From the NCBI GenBank assembly GCA_965263225.1, contig CBDHHG010000001.1, positions 1,674,001 to 1,738,000 of the forward strand: a stretch of DNA of 64,000 nucleotides, given 5' to 3'. The notes under the pieces are model-generated. The model did not search any database, was not told the DNA's origin, and saw only the letters and a list, made by a program, of their open reading frames with translations. Origin of the DNA: DT-111 sp965263225. GTDB lineage: Bacteria > Bacteroidota > Bacteroidia > Chitinophagales > Saprospiraceae. The position numbers and the translations under genes are program-made. Shown here in pieces: positions 1 through 8,300 of this stretch; position 1 is the stretch's first letter, and every line of letters begins with the position of its first letter.

Positions 1-714
1 AGGTTTGATGCCAGTTGTTCAAGCCCTAGTGCTGATATTCTTACCTATGAATGGGATATTGAGGATCAAACAATTAGTGAAAAGAAGGTAATTCGTAGTC
101 TAACAAAAGTGGGGATACAAGTAATACGTTTGACTGTCCGGACCATCACTGGAGAGACGGTAGAAAAGCGAGATACCATCCAAGTTCTCTATCCAACAAT
201 AACTGATGACAATGGAACTAAATATAATTATTTTAGACTAGCCGATGGAAAGTGTTGGCTATTGGATAACTTAAATTACGAAAAACCGGATAGATCCTGG
301 TGTTATGAAGACCCTAAGAACTGTGAGGCTTATGGGAAAATGTATGAATGGCAGGAGGCGATGTGCGCTTGTGCTGATCTAGGAGATAATTGGGAATTGC
401 CTTCAAAACAGGATTGGGAAGACCTAATTGAGGTCTATGGCGGCGGGGATGCGGGCAAAGCCTTGATGGAATTAATAGTTGGCGGCAGTAGTGGTTTTGA
501 TGCTCTCTTAGGAGGTTATTCAAGCAGTTCCTTAGGTGATAATAATGTTCATGATGAATTCTCAGGCTTAGGAGACTTAGGACGTTATTGGAGTTCAACT
601 AGCGATGCTGAGACTTCAAAAAAGTCAAGCGTTCACTTAAACCAACAAACTATAGGTCTATTACCTCGTGATCCCAGTTGGGGATATTCTGTCCGCTGTA
701 TCAAAAAACAATAA
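1..714 (+). CDS. PKD-FISUMP domain protein, 5' end outside window
   Basis: The frame is open from base 1, so the gene begins upstream; a GTG at 109 is only an internal codon. The first part reads like the end of a PKD domain (FDASCSSPSADILTYEWDI at residues 2-20 of the visible frame). The rest is a FISUMP domain (Fibrobacter succinogenes major paralogous domain, C-type-lectin-like), with the hallmarks CWLLDNLNY, GKMYEWQEA, WELPSKQDW, GFDALLGGY, YWSSTS and a terminal YSVRCIKK. Such proteins are normally exported and may bind ligands. Its C-terminus does not align base for base with the two variable repeats at 9403 and 11506, so it is a FISUMP relative without visible DGR marks. Function unknown; family call fairly sure. 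Confidence 0.8.
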   Translation, partial: RFDASCSSPSADILTYEWDIEDQTISEKKVIRSLTKVGIQVIRLTVRTITGETVEKRDTIQVLYPTITDDNGTKYNYFRLADGKCWLLDNLNYEKPDRSWCYEDPKNCEAYGKMYEWQEAMCACADLGDNWELPSKQDWEDLIEVYGGGDAGKALMELIVGGSSGFDALLGGYSSSSLGDNNVHDEFSGLGDLGRYWSSTSDAETSKKSSVHLNQQTIGLLPRDPSWGYSVRCIKKQ

Positions 715-721
715 CCAACCA

Positions 722-1972
722 CTAAAACCTCAGACTTAATTTCACTCCAATTTGCCCCAAAGTAGTTTCCTCACCTTCCTCGAACCAAAGAGGATGCAAT
801 CTCAAATGGGTTTGCCCAACCTCAAGTTTAGTTTTATCGCAAGCCAACCAATTCAAGAAAGTGCCAGTCATACCTGCCGCCAATAACCCGATACCTATGT
901 TTCGGGTCCGCTGGCTATTCTTAAACCGAGAACTGGCATTGTCAAATCGAGCTTCATCATCTGGCTCGGCAATGCCAGCCATTCGCTGGTCGACAATTTC
1001 TGATATCTCTTTGTCCGCCATTGTAAATCTGCTTTGCTGCCAGATGGTGAGTCCTATTCCCATTCCAGTCACACTCCAACTAGACCATTTGAAGGTATTT
1101 TGGCAATAAAATGGCAGTGTTCCTGCTGGCAGGTCCAAGTCCGGAGAAGAATTCTCTATATGGTAGGTGCTCTGATCGAAAAAAAGGAAAGAAGAGCCTG
1201 GATCATCTTTCCCAAAGGAGGCTGCATATGGATTGGGGCGGGCATACTGGAGTCTAGCAAAGAGTTCTGTAGATGTTAATATTCGGTCTTGTCCCCCACC
1301 TTCTAGTAAGCCCTTTCGAAGATGGTACGCAAACGTAGATTTATCCGGTGTCTTATCGTCATAGGCCGCCGAAAACAAAATACGACTTTCTGTTTCTTTA
1401 TGATTAGCCAATAATGGTGACTCCTTTCTATCTTCACCTATTCTCCTAAATCTTCTTTTTTTATTGTCTCGGGATCCCCAATTTGGATCAAAAGTTCCGC
1501 TGTAACAAGCATCAATGACTACTAGCAAGTGTGGACACTGGATTTCATCGATGATGGGGCGGAGATAGGCGTACATCATCGAGGAATTGTGGATTTTATC
1601 AGCGTCCGCATTTGATGGCAAGAAATATCCATTTCTATTTATAAGTTCTCCATGTCCTGAGAAAAAAAGTAGGAGCTGTTCGTCAGCATTTTGTTTTCTC
1701 TTTTCGAAAAAATCTTTGTATTCCTCCAGTTTTTCGTCAATCTCCTGATAGGTAGGGTTCTTCAGCAGTTCTACTTTGAATCCATATTTTTCTCTCAGTA
1801 TCTTAGCTACTTCTACTGCCTCATTAATAGGATTTTGTAGATCTTCCAAGCTAGAATCTTCGTAGTCATTTATAGCAAAAATCAATGCGAAATCCTTACC
1901 CTCTCTATCAACTTGTGAATAAATAGCTTGGCTGATTAGAAAAACTACCAATACGGAGATAAAGCGATTCAT
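722..1972 (-). CDS. Secreted caspase-like (peptidase C14) protein
   Basis: Caspase-fold cysteine protease. The catalytic pair is visible: His107 in LLLFFSGHGE and Cys156 in LLVVIDACYSGTF, numbered from the chosen start. I chose the ATG at 1972 because it opens directly into a signal peptide (MNRFISVLVVFLISQAIYSQ); an in-frame ATG at 2014 would add 14 residues that run through a palindrome. The C-terminal third holds two hydrophobic stretches (around WSVTGMGIGLTIW and NIGIGLLAAGMTGTFLNWL). A signal peptide implies action in the periplasm or outside. Caspases are common effectors in EAD/MoxR/vWA conflict systems such as the one starting at 3278, but this gene is on the opposite strand and separated from that system by a recombinase, so the link is only inferred. 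Confidence 0.85.
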   Translation of the reverse strand: MNRFISVLVVFLISQAIYSQVDREGKDFALIFAINDYEDSSLEDLQNPINEAVEVAKILREKYGFKVELLKNPTYQEIDEKLEEYKDFFEKRKQNADEQLLLFFSGHGELINRNGYFLPSNADADKIHNSSMMYAYLRPIIDEIQCPHLLVVIDACYSGTFDPNWGSRDNKKRRFRRIGEDRKESPLLANHKETESRILFSAAYDDKTPDKSTFAYHLRKGLLEGGGQDRILTSTELFARLQYARPNPYAASFGKDDPGSSFLFFDQSTYHIENSSPDLDLPAGTLPFYCQNTFKWSSWSVTGMGIGLTIWQQSRFTMADKEISEIVDQRMAGIAEPDDEARFDNASSRFKNSQRTRNIGIGLLAAGMTGTFLNWLACDKTKLEVGQTHLRLHPLWFEEGEETTLGQIGVKLSLRF

Positions 1973-1989
1973 GGCAATAGATCGGTTTT

Positions 1990-2007
1990 GTTTACTTAAA
2001 AGTAAAC
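1990..2007. promoter_or_regulatory. 18-bp palindrome upstream of the caspase gene
   Basis: GTTTACTTAAAAGTAAAC is a perfect inverted repeat (8-bp arms, 2-bp centre) lying 17 bases upstream of the preferred caspase start. Its position suits a repressor operator. No cognate regulator is identified. Confidence 0.4.
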
Positions 2008-2396
2008 AATTCAACTATTTTAGAATGTAAGGTTGTCTAAAGTTTTGGACATGACATGAGAAGTAGTTGCAATACGTAAAGTAGGGAAACCTAACTTAAC
2101 ACGGAAAAATCTTTTGCAGATATTAGAGTCTCAGTATAACTTCTATTCTTCGGAGCACTGTCAAACTAAGACTCTGTGCTATAAACAGCCAAATTCGATG
2201 GAGAATAGCTTGAGTCGATTATCTTCACTGCAATATTGGATTTCCTCTGGTTTGAAAGTATCAATAAACGCCCTTTTCTCAAACACTCCCCCCACTCATC
2301 ACCTACGGAACAAATAATATTAAGTTGCGTACAAAAAACTAGTATTCTAAAACTATGTATATTAATTTGTCGCAACAACCGTTTTAGCCTACAAAC
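2008..2396. other. Non-coding stretch before the recombinase gene
   Basis: No convincing gene: the short frames here lack family features. A 6-bp inverted pair GTTGCG/CGCAAC (about 2325 and 2372) lies just upstream of the recombinase, where resolution sites often sit, but it is too short to call a res site. Confidence 0.4.
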
Positions 2397-2972
2397 ATGA
2401 AAATTGGATATGCCAGAGTAAGCACCAGAGAGCAGAATCTATCGCTGCAAATGGATGCCCTCAACAGGGAAGGTTGCAAAAGGATCTTCCAGGAAAAAAT
2501 TAGTGGTGCAAAAGCCGACCGGCCAGAACTCCGGAAGATGATCGATCAGCTCCGTGAAGGGGATGTGATTGTCACTTGGAAGTTGGATAGGCTGGGGAGA
2601 TCGATCCGTGATCTGATTAACCTAGTCAATGAGATCCAGGATAAGGGGGCAGGGCTCAAATCGCTAAATGACTCTATCGATACCACTACCCCACAGGGTA
2701 AGCTGACCTTTCACCTGTTTGCTTCCTTGGCGGAATTCGAGCGAGACATTATTCGGGAGCGGACTAAAGCCGGCCTAGAGGCGGCGCGAGCTCGCGGCAG
2801 GAAAGGGGGCCGACCGAAGGGACTTTCCAAGGAAGCCCAAGACAAAGCCATGGTAGCTGAAACGCTGTACAAACAAGGTGAGATGTCAGTGACTGAAATT
2901 TGCAAACATCTGAATATTGCAAGAAGTACGCTCTACAAGTATCTTAGGCATCGTGGAGTGATATTAAGATAA
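2397..2972 (+). CDS. Serine recombinase of the resolvase/invertase family
   Basis: Small serine recombinase (191 residues, normal for Tn3-resolvase/Pin-type enzymes). The N-terminal catalytic domain has the nucleophile Ser9 in IGYARVSTREQNL and the conserved stretches WKLDRLGRS and LFASLAEFERDIIRERT. The C-terminal 45 residues form the DNA-binding helix-turn-helix (ICKHLNIARSTLYKYL). The enzyme makes double-strand cuts through a phosphoserine link and either inverts or resolves DNA. It sits alone between the caspase gene and a GIY-YIG gene remnant, which marks this end of the island as mobile DNA. No crossover-site pair could be recognised around it. Confidence 0.92.
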   Translation: MKIGYARVSTREQNLSLQMDALNREGCKRIFQEKISGAKADRPELRKMIDQLREGDVIVTWKLDRLGRSIRDLINLVNEIQDKGAGLKSLNDSIDTTTPQGKLTFHLFASLAEFERDIIRERTKAGLEAARARGRKGGRPKGLSKEAQDKAMVAETLYKQGEMSVTEICKHLNIARSTLYKYLRHRGVILR

Positions 2973-2990
2973 TCCAAAAATCCAGAATGG

Positions 2991-3149
2991 ATGAATCGAC
3001 CACAGTCAATATTAATTTTTCTTCCGGATGGTTCGCCGAGAGGTGTTAGGATCGCGGAAATAACAAATCGGGTGGTCAAAGCTGCGCTCATTCCTAGGAA
3101 TAAGCTAGACTTCGTGATTCAGAGGGATTTGAAGAACGTTTGTCTATAG
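2991..3149 (+). pseudogene. N-terminal remnant of a GIY-YIG nuclease family gene
   Basis: A 52-codon frame whose product contains FLPDGSPRGVRIAEITNR and AALIPRNKL. I recognise this as the start of the roughly 290-residue Bacteroidota proteins annotated as GIY-YIG nuclease family, which begin with this small beta domain. The frame stops at 3147 right after DLKNVCL, where the family continues into the nuclease domain, so the catalytic part is absent. It starts 18 bases after the recombinase stop codon. It could be a genuine 52-residue protein, but a truncated relic is more likely. The rest of 3150-3277 shows nothing. Confidence 0.55.
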
Positions 3150-3277
3150 CTCCTTCCAAGTCATAATAGCATGTCTCAAGCTTTTTTGACTTTGATAGTA
3201 AGAACAATAGCAAAGATGAGAAATGGGTGAATTTTTCCTACTTTTGGAAAACTGATTTCCCCTTCTAGGCGCAAACA

Positions 3278-4369
3278 ATGAATAACCTTAATCAAATAGA
3301 AGTCGAAGGTATTGAGCGACAGTTAGCCACGCTCATTAAGAAGAAGCATAGATTAGGTGATGCATTAGTACTTGCAATAGATGAATCCGTAAAGATTAAA
3401 TATGAAGACGATATCGAGGTATGTGAATTAAGGATCGAAGAGCTAAAAGCCCAACTTTCCAAGATTCATAACCTGCATGGAAGCTCCGGTGCCCAGCTAC
3501 TGCTACAAAAGATCCATGATATTGATTTAGAGATCGATGAGATGGGGGAACAGGATCTGGTCAATGTTAACCGGGAAGCCGAACGACAACGCTTCTATGA
3601 TCAGTTTGAACACTTGCTCCAATCCAATTTTCAATTCTATTGTATTAGTGGCTGCCCTACCCAGATGCCGCATAGCTTTTCTGAATGGGCTATACTGGAG
3701 ATCGCCTTCGAAGAATTAGAGGAGGAATTATCCGCCATCTGGTATCGCCGTCGTGCAGAAAGCAATCGCGTGCAGATATTTCAGCTGCCGGTGGGGCGCA
3801 ATCTCGAAAAAAGCAAAAAGGACTTCAAAAAATTCTTTGCCAAAGAGTTTAAGTTTAAACCACACGTTACCTTCGATAAATACATCGAAACGGGGCTGCC
3901 AGCACTACCATATGAATACGTGGCCTTCGTCTTTGATTTCGATGGTACCAATTGGCTGCCTTTCCATAAAGCTTATCTGCAATGGATCATCGACACCTTT
4001 CAGCATCCTCATGAGAACATGCCGACTTTTGTCTTCTTCTTTGTACTCACGCGCGACAGCTTACACGACAAGGCAGCGGGAGAATATAGTAATGACTTGA
4101 TGGTGAAAGACTTGGATGATCTGGCACAATCCAATGTCGCTACTGCACATATTTCTCCACTACGTCCCGTGCCAGTCATGGATTTACAGCGATGGTTTCG
4201 GCAGCTGGGGGAGCGCAACCCAAGCCGCATTGAAGAGGTTATTGAGTTGATGTTGAAAGGCTTGAAACCAAAGGACAAGCAATTATTCAAGGAAAAAAAG
4301 CTACTGAATATGGATGATGTAGAACGTTTCCAGGAGCTCATCTATGAATGGTATTTGGCTGGCGAGTAA
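3278..4369 (+). CDS. EAD-containing protein with iSTAND-like C-terminal part
   Basis: Residues 6-63 form a helical module (RQLATLIKKKHRLGDALVLA, then SVKIKYEDDIE) that closely matches the C-terminal module of the protein at 11928. Both look like effector-associated domains (EADs), the adaptor modules of bacterial conflict systems. Residues 105-363 are a globular alpha/beta region beginning with FQFYCISGCPTQMPHSF, at the place where a STAND NTPase would have its P-loop but lacking the GKT signature; I compare it with the inactive-STAND (iSTAND) modules described beside EADs, with low certainty. It lies 96 bases upstream of the MoxR-type ATPase and leads the same strand as the vWA/FISUMP protein, so the three probably form one operon. 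Cytosolic; no membrane segment. Confidence 0.65.
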   Translation: MNNLNQIEVEGIERQLATLIKKKHRLGDALVLAIDESVKIKYEDDIEVCELRIEELKAQLSKIHNLHGSSGAQLLLQKIHDIDLEIDEMGEQDLVNVNREAERQRFYDQFEHLLQSNFQFYCISGCPTQMPHSFSEWAILEIAFEELEEELSAIWYRRRAESNRVQIFQLPVGRNLEKSKKDFKKFFAKEFKFKPHVTFDKYIETGLPALPYEYVAFVFDFDGTNWLPFHKAYLQWIIDTFQHPHENMPTFVFFFVLTRDSLHDKAAGEYSNDLMVKDLDDLAQSNVATAHISPLRPVPVMDLQRWFRQLGERNPSRIEEVIELMLKGLKPKDKQLFKEKKLLNMDDVERFQELIYEWYLAGE

Positions 4370-4465
4370 GAGGCTTTCTTTGAGTGATGGCCTGGCTTGT
4401 AACTGGAAAATGGGAATACAAAAATAAATAGGTATTCAACTGAATACCAACAACACAATAAGATT

Positions 4466-5392
4466 ATGGCGTTTGACCTCTACACCAAAAAAACGCGGAA
4501 GCCTTTTGCACCCGCACAAATGAATTCCAACATCAATGACCCCAGTCTATACATTCCTTCCGATGGATTGGTGGATGCCATGAATGTGGCCTTGGCCCTA
4601 TCCCAGCCGCTCCTCTTGACGGGGGAACCCGGGACTGGCAAGACTCGCCTGGCCGATCACGTGGCCTGGATCTTCGAACTAGACGACCCTCTAGTATTCA
4701 ACGCGCAAACGACATCCTCTGTACGTGATCTGTTTTATCGCTATGATGCGCTGGGGCATTTTCAGTATAGTCAAACGAGCAAACAGGTACTGACCGACGA
4801 TGAGGTGGAGGAACGCTTTATCAAATACCAAGCACTAGGGCAAGCCATCCGGGATAACCGACAGTTCGTAGTGCTCATCGATGAAATCGACAAAGCCCCC
4901 AGAGACCTGCCTAATGATATTCTTGCGGCCTTGGAAAACCTCGCCTTCAGCGTACCGGAGATCAATAAACACTATCAGTCGAAACCGGACAATCGGCCCA
5001 TCATCATTATGACGTCCAACTCTGAGAAGAACCTACCCGATGCCTTCCTACGCCGGGTTTGTTTCTATCATATTCCCTTCCCTACCGAAGCAGCTTTATT
5101 GGAAATCCTTCAATCTAAAGTAGAGGGTATGTCACAGGTGGATTTACAATCGGCTATTGCCCACTTCAGCACGATCCGGGGAGGTAAGAAGGTGAAACTG
5201 CAGAAAAAACCGGCTACGGCCGAGTTGATTTACTGGACGCTCTTGCTCCAGAAGATGGAATTCCCGACGGAAAAACTCAGAGATACTAGCCAGTTAGATG
5301 CGGCCGAACTAAAGAAACTGGGCACCTCCTACTCCGTCTTGGCCAAAACCAAGGAAGACATGAAGGCCTTGCGCAACAGCCTAAATCTGTAG
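4466..5392 (+). CDS. MoxR-type AAA+ ATPase
   Basis: AAA+ ATPase of 308 residues. Walker A is GEPGTGKT at 53-60, Walker B with acid pair is VVLIDEID at 135-142, sensor 1 lies in IIIMTSNSEKNLPDAFLRR at 179-197 with its arginine-finger region, and an alpha-helical lid follows. MoxR ATPases work with vWA-domain partners as chaperone-like or gating machines; the next gene, 7 bases downstream, encodes a degenerate vWA-like membrane protein, as this pairing predicts. Base composition is more G+C-rich than the chromosomal part of the window. Its role in a conflict system is inferred from the EAD proteins on both sides of the locus. Confidence 0.88.
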   Translation: MAFDLYTKKTRKPFAPAQMNSNINDPSLYIPSDGLVDAMNVALALSQPLLLTGEPGTGKTRLADHVAWIFELDDPLVFNAQTTSSVRDLFYRYDALGHFQYSQTSKQVLTDDEVEERFIKYQALGQAIRDNRQFVVLIDEIDKAPRDLPNDILAALENLAFSVPEINKHYQSKPDNRPIIIMTSNSEKNLPDAFLRRVCFYHIPFPTEAALLEILQSKVEGMSQVDLQSAIAHFSTIRGGKKVKLQKKPATAELIYWTLLLQKMEFPTEKLRDTSQLDAAELKKLGTSYSVLAKTKEDMKALRNSLNL

Positions 5393-5399
5393 TACGGCC

Positions 5400-8300
5400 A
5401 TGCCCCATGCTCACCTGAAATATCAACTATTTGCCGAGCTGATATCGCTCCTCGAGAAAGAACGCTTTGTCTTTGGGGTGGATCGGCATTTGAAGTTGCA
5501 GGAGCTGTGGGCCAAGCTACCGGATGATATGCCGGTGGATCAATTGAAGCGGGTACTGTGTTCCGCTATTGCTACCAGCGCCCAGCAACAGACGCTCTTT
5601 TATGAATTGTTCGATGAGGCATGGGAAAGGGTACAGGCGATCCATGAAGCTGAAAAACTTACGGATGGCCCTATTAAGCGCTCGCTGACGCTACCCTGGA
5701 TTGTGGGTACTATCCTAGTACTCCTGGGCATACTGGCCTTGTTCTTATATCCTTACTTATTTCCAGCTACCCCGCCTCCGCCTCCGGATGTGGTACGTGC
5801 CTTCAATGTTACTCCCGGCGATACCCTGAAAGTGGCTCCCACTGAGCTACAAATGTCCACCTGGGGTAGGGTTCAACAATCTTACTTTTGCGCAGATAGT
5901 ATTACTCAAAGCACCCAAGACAGCAGCGTTTTTGGTAGCTATCGACTCGTAGCAGATAGCTTGGAATACATCGCTAGAGATAGCATCGGGCTGGATAGCA
6001 TTTGTGTGACTATGGTAGATAGTGCGGGATTAGCACACCGAGTTATCTTCCAGGCCAACATCAACCTTAAGCCAGTACCAAAGCCACCGACTACCCCTAA
6101 AATCCAACCATCACCACCCACTCGAACTCCCTTATTTGCCGAAAAGCCACTGCCCAATTTTGATCAAGAAATCTCACTGCTAGAAATTCAGCCCCCCACG
6201 AAGCTAGAACAATTCATTGCGAACAATATCAAGTGGTTGCGCTGGCTCGTTATTGCCCTACTGCTCTTGCTCTTGGGCCTGATTCTACGTTACCGGGAGC
6301 AGCGACGCCGTACCTTGGTCGCTCAGCTGGAAAGTCAAGATAAGCCTCCTTACGTCTGGAATATTGAGTTGGATTCGGCGCAGGATATCTTGCTATCAGA
6401 AGGCTTTGAGCGCATGGTCAATACCTTGCGACAGCGCACCCGAGAGGATCATTTTCAAATCGATATTCCTAAGACCGTTTCCGCCACGGTGGATCAGGCC
6501 GGAATGCCGACCTTGGCTTACCGACAACAGACCCGACCACCGGAATATCTCATGCTAATCGATCGCCAGTCGAGAGCTAATCATCGTAGCCAATTATTCG
6601 ATTGGATCTATCAGGCTTTGGTGGAGCAAGAGGTATTCGTGGAGCGCTACTTCTTTGATGGCGATATCCGCACCTGCTTCAATGAAAAGCACGAGCATGG
6701 GATATCGATCACGGAGCTGCAATATCTACATCCCAATGCCCGGCTGCTGATCTTCAGTCATGGTTACCAATTCCTGAGCAGCCGCGGCGGAAAATTAGCG
6801 AAGTGGACGCAGATCTTTGATCAGTGGAAGCAAAAAATCCTCTTCTCTTCCCGACCTACCCAGCAGTGGGGTCGACGAGAACAGCGCCTCCGGGACCAGT
6901 TTTTCCTACTTCCCGCTACTATGGAAGGCCTGCAATTCTTTGCCCAGGAGATTGAAAACCTGGAGGAACTACCCGTGAACTCCTGGCGGGAGGTGGTCAC
7001 CGATGCTTATGCTCAACCCATTGCGCTAGAGGGCGGACTCATCTCCAGCCTGCGGCAGTACTATTCCGAGCAGATGCTGCAATGGATCGCTTGCTGTGCC
7101 GTATATCCCGCCTTGCACTGGGATTTGACCCTCTTCATGGGGCGACAATTGGCGACGGAAGAGGCGCCACTACTTACCGTTGATCAACTGAACAGCCTTA
7201 CTCGGCTACCCTGGTTCGTGGAGGGACAAATCCCCCCTGAATCCCGTGCTACCTTGGTCGATCATTTGCAGCAGGAGCATCCCGAGACACTACAAGAGGC
7301 GCGGACAGGCCTGCTGACCATCTTGCAAGAAAACCCACCACCGGAGGATAGTACGGCCTGGGATGATTATCAGCTGCAATTGTCCCTCAATGAATGGCTA
7401 TCCACTAAAGATCCCAAACGCAAAAAAGAACTTGAACAGCAGATTGCTGACCTCCTAGATCAAGGCGTGGAAGCGGATTTCGTGGCACTCAAATATCTAG
7501 AGGAGCCAGGACCGCTCGACTTCGTGGTACCACAACAGTGGAAGAAATACTTCTATCACGCGGGCTACTCGGGCCTCGGAACGCGACGCTGGCTAAAGGA
7601 TCTCTGGTGGGCACTGCCCTTATGGCTCCTGCTCAGTGCTGCTTGCTTCTGGTATGTCCCTGCGGAAGGCTGCGCCGTCAATACTATCGAGTATGAAGGG
7701 AAATATCTCTGTCTGGATGAGAACTGGAAAAAGAGCTTGTACCAAAAGTTTTTGGCCAAATTAGCTATTGAGCTAAATGACCGCGACTCCTTGATCAAGG
7801 TCACACAACAAAGAGATAGTCTTGCTAGAGATTTAGCTTTGACGCTTTCCATCGATCCTCCCCCGTTCTGGCACAATAGTCCTGATTCCATTTACGGTCT
7901 ATCTCTTCAGCAAATAGATAGCCTAGAAATAGACTCCAAAGAATTGTATGCCCATTACAGCTTCAACCAATACGTAGCCCGTTACCACTACAACCAAGGC
8001 GTAGATTTTGCCAATCTCGCCGATAGCCTCATTCGCTTGAATGATTTGGAAAATTATACCACTTATATAGACAGTGCCTGCTTCCATTTCTCGGAGGCCT
8101 GGCCCTTGGACGCTGCCAAGCTAGAGATTCAGCGAGCCCGTTTCTTCTGTTCTGGAGTGAGGGTATTTGTCCAGCTCGATCAAGGGCTGGCCAACGATTA
8201 TGGGGAAAGTATCAAGGAAAGTTTATTGCGTGCGGGCTTCCCCTCTTTCGATGCAGAGAAAGTGACCATAGCCTCCTCCAACCTACGCTATTTCTATGCT

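Noticed and set aside
314..598. Minus-strand 94-residue frame inside the first FISUMP gene
   Set aside because: His/Pro/Leu-rich antisense translation with no family features.
109..714. Separate 201-residue gene starting at GTG 109
   Set aside because: The frame is open to base 1 and its upstream part is PKD-like, so this is the tail of a longer gene.
2327..2377. res site for the serine recombinase
   Set aside because: Only one 6-bp inverted pair; the three subsites of a real res site are not seen.
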